Source: JBFWNG01 sp050251195 (GTDB taxonomy: Bacteria > Bdellovibrionota_B > Oligoflexia > Oligoflexales > Oligoflexaceae). From it: DNA of 64,000 bases. This document shows, one piece after another, positions 44,583-54,227 of this stretch. How positions within the stretch are numbered: the first letter of the stretch is position 1; each line of letters opens with the position of its first letter. The DNA is taken from the NCBI GenBank assembly GCA_050251195.1, contig JBFWNG010000016.1, positions 8,642-72,641 on the forward strand, given 5' to 3'. The notes beneath the pieces were generated by a model. It saw only the letters and a list, made by a program, of their open reading frames with translations. It was not told the DNA's origin and did no database searches. The position numbers and the translations under genes were made by a program.

Positions 44583-45692
44583 TTAAGGATAAATTCCGAT
44601 TTTGAAAACTTTGCCTCCGATGTGATCGAGAAAGTAGAGTTCTCCGGCTTGGTCTTCCGCAAAGCTTGAAATATAAATCTCGGTATCGAGCAGCAGGTTG
44701 TTTATGGGTTCCGAACCGGGGGTTAAAGCCCATATCTTTCCACTGTAAAAATCGCCATATATGTATTGGCCGCGAATTTGCGACAGGCTAATGCCTGTGT
44801 AGACATATCCGCCAATGACAGAAATTCCCTCAGTTCGCGGATATTCCCAGACGGGGTACGTAAGCCCAAAAGTATTACATGACATAACCAAAAAACATGA
44901 AGACCCTTCCATGATTCGCCATCCATAGTTGCCTCCAGATTTAATGATGTCAATCTCCTCAACGCCTCTCTGCCCGACATCCCCCGTCCAGAGGTCTCCT
45001 GTCTGTCGATCAAAACTAAATCGCCACGGATTGCGGAAACCGTAGGCGAAAATCTCTCCGCGAGCATTCTGGTCATTAACGAACGGATTATCTGCTGGGA
45101 TCGCGTAGGGAGTTCCGCCATCAACGTCGATACGAAGAATTTTTCCCAAGAGCGTGTCGAGACGCTGCGCATTGTTATGCGGATCCCCAAGCAAGCCACC
45201 GTCACCCACCGCAATGTACAGGTAGCCGTCACTTCCAAAATGAATGTCGCCGCCCTTGTGATTAGGATATGGTTGGGAGAACTCGAGGATTATCTTTTCG
45301 CTGCCAACATCCAATTTCCCATTCTTCATTTGAAATTCGCTTATCCGAGTTTTTATTCTCAAATAGCCCGTCGTATAGTTCAAATATATTTTCTTGTTGA
45401 CAGTGAAATCGGGATGTAGCGCAATGCCGAGTAATCCCGTCTCATAGCCTCGCTGACTGACCCTGTCTTTAATGCTTCCAATAGCTATGGCTTGTTTTCC
45501 CTCTTCAACAGTCCAGAGTCCACCCCGCTGACCTATGACCAGCGCCGCCTTCGAATTAGGAAGGAATGCCATGCCAACAGGAAGGTTCGTTCCACGGCTG
45601 AACTCCTTATAAGAAATAGACGCGCCAAAAGCGTTAGCGTTAGCAAACATCCATAGTACGGTGATAATGGTCGACCAAATTTTTATGTTCAT
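44583..45692 (-). CDS. PQQ-type soluble sugar dehydrogenase (GSDH family)
   Basis: 369 residues from ATG 45692, where the signal peptide begins (cleavage near AFGA). Six-bladed-propeller motifs match the glucose/sorbosone dehydrogenase family: GLLGIALHPDF, NHKGGDIHFGSDGYLYIAVGDGG, GKILRIDVDGG, YGFRNPWRFSFD and GGNYGWR. Family enzymes use PQQ and calcium in the periplasm to oxidise aldoses; some members use other cofactors. No PQQ biosynthesis gene is in the window. It lies 89 bases downstream of the HHN gene A3 on the same strand. Confidence 0.88.
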   Translation of the reverse strand: MNIKIWSTIITVLWMFANANAFGASISYKEFSRGTNLPVGMAFLPNSKAALVIGQRGGLWTVEEGKQAIAIGSIKDRVSQRGYETGLLGIALHPDFTVNKKIYLNYTTGYLRIKTRISEFQMKNGKLDVGSEKIILEFSQPYPNHKGGDIHFGSDGYLYIAVGDGGLLGDPHNNAQRLDTLLGKILRIDVDGGTPYAIPADNPFVNDQNARGEIFAYGFRNPWRFSFDRQTGDLWTGDVGQRGVEEIDIIKSGGNYGWRIMEGSSCFLVMSCNTFGLTYPVWEYPRTEGISVIGGYVYTGISLSQIRGQYIYGDFYSGKIWALTPGSEPINNLLLDTEIYISSFAEDQAGELYFLDHIGGKVFKIGIYP

Positions 45693-45781
45693 AATATTGC
45701 CCCCGGTGTGCCTTTGCTTTACCTGCAAACCAAAGACCAAGGGTTTATCCAAAGGCGCCGGGACAGATGAGCTTGTCGAGC

Positions 45782-46876
45782 CTAGAAACCGCCTTCGCAT
45801 CTCCAAATCGGATGAGGACAGCTGTCCGGCGTCATACCCTCAGCGATGGCTCCCGAGGGATAATGAAACTTGTAGGCGATTCCTCCGTCACTGCTCGAAG
45901 TCGGATAGTTCGGCGCGCCTTCTGAGGGAGAAGGACATGTACCACCACCGTGACCGTGCTGAGAAGCGGTAAAACCGTAAACTACTCCGCTAGTACGAAT
46001 GATGAGATTGTCGCAGACATTATGGTGATTCGTCACAACTTGAACTTGCTGTTCCATTTCATTGCGCGTTATCCGAAGAGGTTTACCGCGGATGGACTCG
46101 GGGGCATCGGGCGAGTCATCCTTTAGGACAATCTCGACAATGTCGGGATTAGATGTACCGCTAGATCCGCCGAGATCGCACGCCTTTGTTTCCATACGAA
46201 AGTTACTAAAAGTGAGGATTGTTTTCTTGGGCGGCGCATCACTAGGACATCCTTCAAAAGCAAGATTCCCTGGAATGATTTCACCCCTGACAATCGTGTA
46301 GCCATATATTCGACCCTGTTCAGGCGGACCTGCAACAATGGCTGCTCCTACGAGACGCTTTCCATCGGATTCACCCCCTTTGACAAGCAAATGGAACTTG
46401 CCGCTTTCAATAACGGGGGCGTTCGAAATGGTGCCGAACGGAATCTTCAAGATAAGGTCTCGCGGATCCCCGAAGACCGCCTTGTCGAGACCTCGGACCT
46501 CGGCGTCTGTTCCTACTCCCAGTACTCCCGAATAACCAAGGTATCGCGCCATTTTCAAGATGACCCGTTTAAGCTTTGCTTTATCGTCTTGAAGACAGAC
46601 GTCCAATCGAAAATTGGCCAACGGCGGATCTTCCTCGTAGGCATTGCCCGAGGGTGCTGGAGGAAAGCCAAAGGAAAGAACCGACGGTGCGTCCGCGAGT
46701 TTCCCGAGAATGAATGTTTGATAGTATTCTCCGGCATCGCAGGAAATAGGCGGAAGGTTCTCAAGAGAGTTCAGGGCTTCAAACGTTTCAGGGTCGCTCT
46801 GACGGCTTGTGCGACAGCCACCGATTGCCAACATGACGCATATCGAGGAAAAAAACGCTGAATTGTAGCCTTTCAT
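45782..46876 (-). CDS. HHN-family lipoprotein, member A3
   Basis: 364 residues from ATG 46876 with GGGGGAC upstream and a lipoprotein signal ending at Cys21 (AIGGC). Family marks are ISCDAG, FRLDVCLQD, FEGCPSD, TKACDLG, NHHNVCD, then a His/Gly loop (QHGHGGGTC) and a C-terminus with two more Cys (DSCPHP, WRCEGGF). It is upstream of the sugar dehydrogenase gene and may be co-transcribed. Function unknown. Confidence 0.85.
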   Translation of the reverse strand: MKGYNSAFFSSICVMLAIGGCRTSRQSDPETFEALNSLENLPPISCDAGEYYQTFILGKLADAPSVLSFGFPPAPSGNAYEEDPPLANFRLDVCLQDDKAKLKRVILKMARYLGYSGVLGVGTDAEVRGLDKAVFGDPRDLILKIPFGTISNAPVIESGKFHLLVKGGESDGKRLVGAAIVAGPPEQGRIYGYTIVRGEIIPGNLAFEGCPSDAPPKKTILTFSNFRMETKACDLGGSSGTSNPDIVEIVLKDDSPDAPESIRGKPLRITRNEMEQQVQVVTNHHNVCDNLIIRTSGVVYGFTASQHGHGGGTCPSPSEGAPNYPTSSSDGGIAYKFHYPSGAIAEGMTPDSCPHPIWRCEGGF

Positions 46877-47084
46877 GCTGTCCCCCATTCTTTACTAACC
46901 TAATGATATGAATCATCTTACTGTGAAGCATCGGTGCCGACAACATCTACCCGTCTCTATAGCTTCTGGAAATACCCCTCAAGCCATTTTGCATTACCAC
47001 CTCCTTTCGATCCCATGGTAGAAAAGACACCGGCACAAACTGGCTTAAGACAACCTCAACCACATTAATGAAATTGGAGTTTTT

Positions 47085-47438
47085 ATGTTGAAAAAAATCT
47101 TTGTTCTAGCATCAGTCCTGGCATCTACTTCCTCGTTCGCTTCTTTTTATGAAGTCTGCAACTTCGTCACCACGGTGGAATCCGTCCAAAGGCTTGCTAA
47201 AGTAAACGGTACCGTGAACGAATCTGCCCCATTGGTCGCTGTGTTTAAAATTGTAAGTTCCGAAGAGGTAGCAGGACACACAGATTGCTCAGGCCACGAA
47301 GGAGAAACTAGAGTATTGTCTCTAGAAAATGAACGTTTAGAAGTAGGTCAGACTGTGAAGCTTCGCTATTCCTACATTGACGGATTAGGACCTGACGGCA
47401 CCGTCTCTTCTTCGACCAGTTACTCTATTATTGAATAG
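47085..47438 (+). CDS. small secreted protein of unknown function
   Basis: 117 residues, GGAG upstream, signal peptide (cleavage near SFAS). The mature ~97 residues are beta-rich with two Cys (EVCNF, TDCSGHEGE). No family recognised. Followed by a long hairpin and convergent with the PEP/pyruvate-domain lipoprotein gene. Confidence 0.75.
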   Translation: MLKKIFVLASVLASTSSFASFYEVCNFVTTVESVQRLAKVNGTVNESAPLVAVFKIVSSEEVAGHTDCSGHEGETRVLSLENERLEVGQTVKLRYSYIDGLGPDGTVSSSTSYSIIE

Positions 47439-47450
47439 ATTGCTTCCAAC

Positions 47451-47489
47451 TTCCGGCAAGGTGGAAGATGCTTATCTTCCACGCCGGAA
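47451..47489. terminator. long bulged hairpin between convergent genes
   Basis: TTCCGGC-AAG-GTGGAAGAT / ATCTTCCAC-GCCGGAA: 16 paired bases with a three-base bulge and a GCTT loop. It fits bidirectional termination for the two convergent genes. Confidence 0.8.
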
Positions 47490-47500
47490 ACCTAAGGCAC

Positions 47501-49795
47501 CTAAAAAGGTCGAATCTGCTTCATCTGAACTTTTCTATTTCCGTCAAGCTTGAATTCAGAATCGAGTAGTTTGACGTAGTCCGCACCGTACTCTGCTTCA
47601 AGCTTCTGCCTCATAACTATAAGTTGTTGTATGAGATCCTTAAGGCTTTCCTCAGACATTACGCGACCACCAATTGGATTTTGATTGCTATTGGATACAA
47701 TATCAAAAGTGCTAATTTGACCTTGAAGTGTGGTCGTCACGACGATTTGCTCGGGGAACGCACCTTTTATTATAGGATTAGTAATACTGATATCATCCAC
47801 TTGACTCACGACATTGAACCTTAGCCTGTCATGTTTTTCCTCGATAAGAACGACACCGTTCGCGGATTCGTCGGAAAAGGATGGGTGCGCCAAGATTGCC
47901 ATGTAGATCTTTTTATGATCGATACGATAATAATCTCTCTGTAAAAACGCGCGTTCATTCCAAAGGCTCGCATACACTTTTCGAATCGCATCTTCAATAA
48001 GGCTCTTCTTTTTGAGATCCTTCTTGAGATCCTTGATCAAGCTCGCGTGCTCTGTTGGACCCGTAGCCTCCAATCGTTTGATGAGAGATTTTGTTCGTTC
48101 GACTTCCTTTTCCGTCATACAAGCAGAGGGACCTTCAGACATTGACCCGGCATCAGCAATACAACCGGCTTTGGATTCATACAGGCCAGCTCCCGTCAGT
48201 CCAGGGAGGTCCTCTGCGTTCGTGCTTGAGCGGAAACGAATCCGTTCCGTAGTTCCATATTTCGCCTTAATTTGATTTACGATCGTGTTCAAAGAGGCCT
48301 GATTGAACGGAGCGTTTTCAATGACTTCTTTTGCGTAAGTCAGGTAAGCCTTGCGATATTTGGAATCAGCGATCATATGGTTGTTGTTGTCTGGTGCACC
48401 TATTTCATTGAGGAATTCCTCAACGGTACGTCCTTGTCCGGCTAAAGAAGTACACGCCTGATTAGCTGTAGAACAAATTTCTGCAAAGTCTTCGCTGCAT
48501 TTTTTCAGAGCTATTGCGCAAACAGGGGGCGAAAGTTTTTGTGAAACGTGCTGTTTATAGTAAGAAAACGGAATGAGAAACGATCCCTCGTAGCCGTCTC
48601 TATTGTAACCGGCCTTATCCAACGCAGTGTCAAAGAGGGCAAAGTTTGTTCCTTTCGCGCCATATGACTTGACCAAGTTCCTGGTAGGTGATTCATTTCG
48701 CCAAACGTAAAGGTTCTTGTTGTTTAGATCAGCCTGGGGCTCAGAAAGTTGAGGAACTCGAGAACCAAAATAAGCGTCGGCCAAGGATTGCAATTCGCTC
48801 TGCCCGCCCGAGAAATCTTCGGCAGCTCGCACAGTAAAACTACCGTCTACCTTCGCTTCAAATTCTACCAGATGATCTAACCTAGATTTGATCTGTTGAT
48901 GATCCTCCCCGTCAGGAAGGAACATGTTGGGAATATTCTGGTTTTTTGCCCTCAAATACACGTGGCTTGCGCTAACCTGATGTCGTTTGGTGATAACGCC
49001 TGATAGTGGCCCGATGTCGATTGGAAGGTCGTCAAAGATCAGAATATCCTTTGTAGTAAACTCTCCGTCCTCGTATTGCTGTGAGGTCAGATATTTAAGA
49101 AATCCGTAGGACTTCGCGGAGTTATAGGTCGTTGGTTCGTTCTTGAACTCAAAGAAATCATCATAAAGCATATAGGGAATGCCTCTTGCCTTGAGCGCAT
49201 CCTTATTGGCTTCCACTTGTGCTTCGCAGTCTATCAACATCACGAACTTTCCCTCCATAAAGGGGACCGTCTCTTTCAGTCTCTTATGCTCGATCACCAC
49301 TTGTTCAAGGTCCTCTGGCTTCATCTTTGCCGATTCTCCGTCTTCGCAACCGTCTATGGTGTATTCGTCTGAAAGGTAGTGCTTTACGGCCATAAAGCCG
49401 CCTGTTGGAAACGCATCTATTTTCAAGGTTGGGGAATAAAACAACACCCCCGCAGCCACCAATTGGGGCGCCGGGGGCGTCATCATCTCATACCAGTTAT
49501 CATCATTTAGACCGGGATAGTCTGCCTCAGGAAACCCGTCGAGGTCCATTATTCCATCATGTGTGTCTGAATGATATCCGTTCATGAAAAACATCGGGTG
49601 TGCCGTTTTGCTAAAGCCCATCACCCATTTAACTGAGTCGTCAAACTCAGGAGGCGACAGCATATTAAATTCTTCCAAACTGTTGATGCTAGTTACTATC
49701 TCTGGAGAGTCCTCATTCTTGACTTTCGAATGCCTTGGTTTGCAGCCAAAGGATAATAACAAAATTAGCAAGGCGGACATTTGAACGATAGACAT
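47501..49795 (-). CDS. lipoprotein with PEP/pyruvate-binding (PPDK N-terminal) domain
   Basis: 764 residues from ATG 49795, which has AGGAG upstream. The lipoprotein signal ends at Cys18 (LSFGC). The C-terminal ~270 residues are a pyruvate phosphate dikinase N-terminal-type ATP-grasp domain: RIRFRSSTNAEDLPGLTGAG (about residues 517-536), VYASLWNERAF, and a final QMKQIRPF. In known enzymes this domain binds ATP and phosphorylates a His domain; no His-phosphotransfer domain or PEP domain is seen here. The N-terminal ~480 residues are unassigned. An ATP-binding domain with an export signal is unexpected. Confidence 0.85.
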   Translation of the reverse strand: MSIVQMSALLILLLSFGCKPRHSKVKNEDSPEIVTSINSLEEFNMLSPPEFDDSVKWVMGFSKTAHPMFFMNGYHSDTHDGIMDLDGFPEADYPGLNDDNWYEMMTPPAPQLVAAGVLFYSPTLKIDAFPTGGFMAVKHYLSDEYTIDGCEDGESAKMKPEDLEQVVIEHKRLKETVPFMEGKFVMLIDCEAQVEANKDALKARGIPYMLYDDFFEFKNEPTTYNSAKSYGFLKYLTSQQYEDGEFTTKDILIFDDLPIDIGPLSGVITKRHQVSASHVYLRAKNQNIPNMFLPDGEDHQQIKSRLDHLVEFEAKVDGSFTVRAAEDFSGGQSELQSLADAYFGSRVPQLSEPQADLNNKNLYVWRNESPTRNLVKSYGAKGTNFALFDTALDKAGYNRDGYEGSFLIPFSYYKQHVSQKLSPPVCAIALKKCSEDFAEICSTANQACTSLAGQGRTVEEFLNEIGAPDNNNHMIADSKYRKAYLTYAKEVIENAPFNQASLNTIVNQIKAKYGTTERIRFRSSTNAEDLPGLTGAGLYESKAGCIADAGSMSEGPSACMTEKEVERTKSLIKRLEATGPTEHASLIKDLKKDLKKKSLIEDAIRKVYASLWNERAFLQRDYYRIDHKKIYMAILAHPSFSDESANGVVLIEEKHDRLRFNVVSQVDDISITNPIIKGAFPEQIVVTTTLQGQISTFDIVSNSNQNPIGGRVMSEESLKDLIQQLIVMRQKLEAEYGADYVKLLDSEFKLDGNRKVQMKQIRPF

Positions 49796-50022
49796 AACTC
49801 GTACTCCTAAATTGAGAAGTCTGACCCGCTTCGCGCTGGACATGACGTAACGCATTTCATAATAAATAACGTTGTTTGCTCTATTTTAAGTTTACATGGA
49901 TTTCTTCAGGGCCAAAACAAAATAGTTCATTAGCGAAAAACGCCGCTTCATCGAAAGCCCTTATGCTCTAAGGGTGTCCTATCCGGTGGGACAGTTTTTT
50001 CCGAATAAAGAATTTCGGTAGA

Positions 50023-51078
50023 CTAATAGCAAATCTTTCCAACGAACAGTTCGCAATTTTCCAACCGTCCGTCTATTATATTTCCGTCGCCATACCTAAC
50101 CTTGTAGTTGATTTGTTCAAAGTATCCGTCATTTGGCGGATGCGGTGCACCCGGCAAGACGTCTGACTTGAGACAGTGTCGCCATTCCATTGCCATCGTT
50201 GCCGCGCCCGTCGCCCAGAATTCGCGATCAGGAAGCCGAAGATGCATTGAATCGCAAAAATTATGATGAGTGATTTTGAGAGCGAGGACCTTGTTGATCT
50301 CGTCTGCGCCGGTCAAAACTACTTCTCGCTCTTCAGAGGCTAATTGTTCCTCTGTATCGGTGATTGTTAGTTTGATGAAACGGTAGCGGGTGGTGCCTTC
50401 CGAAAGGTATTCTGTGCAGTATTCGGTCGCAAACTTCGCAGAGCCTAAGCGAAAAGAACTTCTTTCAAATGTCTCGCCGGCAGTGCAAACTGCGTTGAGA
50501 AAAGGATCTCCCATTTCCCAGGTACCCGCAGAGATAAGATAGTGCATGGGGACCCATTCGACGGTCGCTTTTTGTCCCGTGTAAAAGTATGAAGTGGTTT
50601 TCATTCCGCGTATCACCAAGCCCCTAACGGATTCTACATCGCCCGGACCGGTTTCGACTTCGATATTAAGACCATCCTGCGAATTTTCAAAGACGAGGCG
50701 CTCCAGCCCCTTGATCTTGGGATTCGACCAGTTTTCCCATACCAAGTATTTCTCGCGGCGCGACACCACTTGTGCCAAGCGTGCCGTGCCTTTTCCTTCG
50801 TTCACACAAATTCCCAACCGTTCGGTCTTATTGGGATCAACGATGTCATATTGGTTGGGTGTGTTGGGCCAAAGGGAATGTGGAATCCCTAGGGTTTCGA
50901 TGCCGGGAAGGTTTTCCTGGGCTTTCATCCCAAAGAAAACTGGGGTTTCTCCGCTTTCACATTGCAGAGTAGGAGGTGTGTCCTGAGCAGTCATGGCGGA
51001 CGACATACTATCGCGCATTTTGCATGACGTTGACCACAGGATGCACAGTACTACGGCTTTACGACTGAAATACTTCAT
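50023..51078 (-). CDS. HHN-family lipoprotein, member A4
   Basis: 351 residues with a lipoprotein signal ending at Cys19 (STSC). Family marks are LQCESG, ERLGICVNE (Gly in place of Asp), NAVCTAGET, EYCTEY, THHNFCD, CLKSD and a C-terminal ENCELFVGKICY. The Cys-rich tail resembles A1 (VACFHYLFNC). Separate transcription unit, divergent from an S1 protease gene. Function unknown. Confidence 0.85.
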   Translation of the reverse strand: MKYFSRKAVVLCILWSTSCKMRDSMSSAMTAQDTPPTLQCESGETPVFFGMKAQENLPGIETLGIPHSLWPNTPNQYDIVDPNKTERLGICVNEGKGTARLAQVVSRREKYLVWENWSNPKIKGLERLVFENSQDGLNIEVETGPGDVESVRGLVIRGMKTTSYFYTGQKATVEWVPMHYLISAGTWEMGDPFLNAVCTAGETFERSSFRLGSAKFATEYCTEYLSEGTTRYRFIKLTITDTEEQLASEEREVVLTGADEINKVLALKITHHNFCDSMHLRLPDREFWATGAATMAMEWRHCLKSDVLPGAPHPPNDGYFEQINYKVRYGDGNIIDGRLENCELFVGKICY

Positions 51079-51197
51079 AGCTTATCCCCTTCGTATTTTT
51101 ATCCTAGCACAATCCCTTCATTGATTCTTTGCTGTTAAGTAAATAAAGTATCTGAAGGAGGAACAAAATTTGAGTTGATACAAAACTAGGAGCGATA

Positions 51198-51983
51198 ATG
51201 CGAAACTTGATTCTTCTATCTTTCTTTATTACGTCTAACCTTTACGCCATTTTCAACGGCCAATCCCTCGAGGATTCTGATCTGTTATCCAAGAGCCTCG
51301 TAGCTCTCCAAGTAGCAAACCCTGAAAAAGCCGGAATTGTGTACTACAAGAGCTCAGGAGTAGTCCTCGGCAAAAGGGCAATCTTGTCTGCGGCGCATAC
51401 ATTCTACTATCGAAATCCCGCCGCAGAAGTGTGGGCAATATTTTCGACGAATCCAAGTTGGGGACCGGACAAAGGTACGGAGGAGCGGATCAAGGTGGCC
51501 CGCATAGAGCTTCATCCCGACTTCTATATGACGGCAACAGGCACCGAGAACGATGTCGCCGTATTATTTCTCGAGGAGGACATTCCAGACACTTATCGTC
51601 CGCTGCGTCTCGCAAAGCAATCTGATATTGCACCGGCGCAAGGTAGTCACCTCATGATTGCGGGCTATGGCCGAAGCCAGGAAAATCCAGGTCCTAGTGA
51701 CTTTCGCCTTCGCGTCGCCGTCCGTCCAATTGTCAGCTCTCCAGAAACCAAAGAACCTGTCCCCGGCTCAAAGCTTTGGGTGGATCAGCGCAGCGGCGGC
51801 TTCTGTGGAGGAGATTCTGGTGGACCGGCATTGCTACAGTCGGCACAGGAACTTATCATTTACGGCATCGCTATCCATCCTGGTCGTGATGAAAACAACG
51901 AACTTTCGTGTCTAACGAAAGGCGCGTACACGCGAGTGCAGTTTTATGAAGATTGGTTGGACTCTGTGGGCACGTCACGCTGA
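51198..51983 (+). CDS. secreted S1-family serine protease
   Basis: 261 residues, AGGAG upstream. Catalytic triad of the chymotrypsin fold: His67 (SAAH), Asp119 (ENDVAVLF) and Ser207 (GDSGGP). The signal peptide ends LYA and the next residues are IFNGQ, in the place of the IVGG activation start. Signal cleavage itself could therefore give the active N-terminus with no propeptide. The S1-specificity position six residues before Ser207 is Gly, so trypsin-like Arg/Lys preference is unlikely. The stop codon lies in the first unit of a REP-like element. Confidence 0.9.
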   Translation: MRNLILLSFFITSNLYAIFNGQSLEDSDLLSKSLVALQVANPEKAGIVYYKSSGVVLGKRAILSAAHTFYYRNPAAEVWAIFSTNPSWGPDKGTEERIKVARIELHPDFYMTATGTENDVAVLFLEEDIPDTYRPLRLAKQSDIAPAQGSHLMIAGYGRSQENPGPSDFRLRVAVRPIVSSPETKEPVPGSKLWVDQRSGGFCGGDSGGPALLQSAQELIIYGIAIHPGRDENNELSCLTKGAYTRVQFYEDWLDSVGTSR

Positions 51984-52112
51984 GCGGCGAGGGTTGATCT
52001 CAATCGAGATGTTTCGCTGCGCTCAACATGACGGCGATATTGGTCAACATGAAGGCGGCATTCGCCAACATGACGGCGGTATTCGTCATCCTGAGCGACA
52101 GCGAAGGATCTC
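51973..52112. repeat. REP-like palindromic element with 21-bp tandem core
   Basis: Arms GAGATGTTTCGCTGCGCTCA... (52006-52033) and the inverted counterpart CGTCATCCTGAGCGACAGCG... (52084-52112) flank three 21-bp units starting CAACATGAxGGCG. A degenerate copy (51973-52001) includes the protease stop codon. The arm consensus, GTCATCCTGAGC-AGCGAAGGATCTC, recurs at 63391-63499. It fills the gap between convergent genes. Confidence 0.8.
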
Positions 52113-52115
52113 ATC

Positions 52116-53204
52116 TTAAAGAGACTCAGGTAGCTCAATCTCCAGATCGTCAAAATCTGACGGGAGAATCCAAAGGTCTGCGTCGCTGTACTCTGGCGTC
52201 GAGATAAGATCCGACGACGAGTCGCAGGTTGCTCCCCATTCAGTGTCATCAGCTGTCACACAAAAATTGTTCTTATAGAGATCTGCGATAGGAGATGCCG
52301 AACCGAACGCATAACCATTGTTGCATTGATCGCTGTAATTAGTACAGAAGTCCGACATTTCATAATCGGAGAATGAATCCGCATTAGACACCGAATCTTT
52401 CAAAGCATAAACTGCAGCCGTGGTGTTCGTATCGTCGCCAACAAAATCCGTGTAAATAAACGCTTTTGTCTCCGATGTCGGGGTTGATTCGCAGGTGTTG
52501 TCTCCCATCCAACGCGGCATATACATCATAGCTTTGCCTTGGGCCACACCATCGGTATGTTGGATGTTTATGGCGATGGCGCCCGGTGCTTGAACGTCGT
52601 CATCGTTGCATTCCATGCCGTCCATAACGAAATCAACCGCGAAATTTTCTTCGTCGGTATAGGTAATCGTTGCCGTAACTTTGGCTATTCCTGCATCCTC
52701 TTCGCCCATATTGGCGGAGTCAAATTGGATTTTATAAACATTGTCGTTAACATCCAAGTGGACAAATGGACCGTCGGCGCTGCTGATCAGCAACTTGAAT
52801 TCGGTGCTCGATGTAATGTCATACTCGAGCGACTCGCCGTCGTCTCCCTCAACTGTGCCCTTATTGTTGGGAAGATCTCCGAAGGCCTCGGTAACAGCTG
52901 AAATAATTGTATTGGATTGTTCCACCATGGTTTTGCCAAGTCCCAGATACAACTTTAAGAGATTGGGTTGGCAATCAAAAAATCCATCCGTCCCTTCGCA
53001 GGGGTCGCCTTCAAGCCGAAGCTCCATCGATGCCTCCAACGAACCAGGAACCATATTTTCACTTACAGTAGAAATGTTTGTCGTGGTGTCCTCCACGGCT
53101 GGTTCTTCCGTCGCTTCAGATATTGAGTCTTCTTCCTTCTTGCACGCTGACGAAACGAGATTTAATAGCATCAACGTTGCCACTAATTTTAAATTGATCT
53201 TCAT
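52116..53204 (-). CDS. acidic lipoprotein of unknown function
   Basis: 362 residues from ATG 53204, with GGAGG upstream and a lipoprotein signal ending at Cys20 (VSSAC), then KKEEDS. The protein is strongly acidic with many Asp/Glu/Ser/Thr and five or more Cys pairs in loops (CEGTDGFFDC, MECNDDD, FCTNYSDQC). It shares the CKKEE start and general character with the lipoprotein at 41080-42201, so they may be distant relatives. No catalytic motif. Confidence 0.78.
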   Translation of the reverse strand: MKINLKLVATLMLLNLVSSACKKEEDSISEATEEPAVEDTTTNISTVSENMVPGSLEASMELRLEGDPCEGTDGFFDCQPNLLKLYLGLGKTMVEQSNTIISAVTEAFGDLPNNKGTVEGDDGESLEYDITSSTEFKLLISSADGPFVHLDVNDNVYKIQFDSANMGEEDAGIAKVTATITYTDEENFAVDFVMDGMECNDDDVQAPGAIAINIQHTDGVAQGKAMMYMPRWMGDNTCESTPTSETKAFIYTDFVGDDTNTTAAVYALKDSVSNADSFSDYEMSDFCTNYSDQCNNGYAFGSASPIADLYKNNFCVTADDTEWGATCDSSSDLISTPEYSDADLWILPSDFDDLEIELPESL

Positions 53205-53295
53205 AAGACGACCTCCGTGAAAAAACGGCCAAATTTGGCCCGTCAAATCCTATCGGGTCACATTTGGATATCTTGAAATATTTGAATAAAATTCT

Positions 53296-53318
53296 CCTAA
53301 TAACAGGGTGTTATTAGG
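53296..53318. promoter_or_regulatory. inverted repeat CCTAATAAC-AGGGT-GTTATTAGG
   Basis: Perfect 9-bp arms, 5-base spacer, in the 246-bp divergent region between the acidic lipoprotein and the nitroreductase gene. AT-rich arms and location fit an operator better than a terminator. Confidence 0.5.
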
Positions 53319-53450
53319 CAAAACGCTGACGAAATTATCTCGTCTAGAACACCCGAAGAACCATTGACCAAAAGTTATCAGTAATTAACCATTATTAGCT
53401 TTTAATTCATTGTTGAGCTGATAAGATGCCGCCATCAAAGGGAGGACGGA

Positions 53451-54227
53451 ATGGATATTCTTGAACATTTGAGCAAGCACCGGTCTATTCGGAAATTCGG
53501 CTCGCAACCTATCGAGCAAGACAAGATGGATCGCATTCTGCAAGCAGCAATCCGAGCATCGTCCTCTGGCAACATGCAGGTATATTCCGTTATTGTTACC
53601 ACGGACCCGAGTTTGAAGCGGGAACTTTTAGAACCACACTTCGATCAGGAAATGGTTATGGAAGCGCCGGCACTCCTGACCTTCTGTGCGGATTTCCATC
53701 GGATGCGGGAATGGTTAAAAATCAGCGACGCACCCGAAAATTTTGACAACTTTATGAGCTTCATGATCGGCGCTATCGACGCTATATTAGCCAGCCAAAA
53801 CGCTGCGCTTGCCGCAGAAGCCGAGGGCCTCGGTATTTGCTATCTAGGGAGCACACTCGCGAGCTGCGGCCACATAGGCCGAATTCTAAAGTGCCCCGAT
53901 CAAGTAGTCCCCGTGGTCGGTTTTGTCATGGGTTATCCTGGCGAGAACCCTGCATTGCGGGACAGACTTCCAGTTCAAGGTATGGTTCATCGCCAAACAT
54001 ATAACGACTACGATCCGAAAGAAATTCGCGAAACATACAGCGACCGAGAAACCAAAGGCTGGGAAAGGTACATGACAAACCCATCCCTGCGCGCCCGGGT
54101 GGAGAGCGCCGGCGTGGCTAATCTAGCTCAGATATACACAAGGCTAAAATATACTAAGGAATCGCATATTGAATATTCGGAACATGTCCTAGACTCGTTG
54201 AAAGAAAAGGGCTTCTTCAACCACTGA
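53451..54227 (+). CDS. NfsA-like nitroreductase
   Basis: 258 residues with GGGAGG upstream. FMN-binding HRSIRKF near the N-terminus, SSSGNMQ, and a C-terminal extension after the GYPGENP strand resemble the NfsA/Frp group of NADPH-dependent flavin oxidoreductases, not the IYD-like protein at 6061-6762. Expected to reduce nitro compounds, quinones or flavins in the cytosol. Divergent from the acidic lipoprotein across a region with a perfect inverted repeat. Confidence 0.88.
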   Translation: MDILEHLSKHRSIRKFGSQPIEQDKMDRILQAAIRASSSGNMQVYSVIVTTDPSLKRELLEPHFDQEMVMEAPALLTFCADFHRMREWLKISDAPENFDNFMSFMIGAIDAILASQNAALAAEAEGLGICYLGSTLASCGHIGRILKCPDQVVPVVGFVMGYPGENPALRDRLPVQGMVHRQTYNDYDPKEIRETYSDRETKGWERYMTNPSLRARVESAGVANLAQIYTRLKYTKESHIEYSEHVLDSLKEKGFFNH

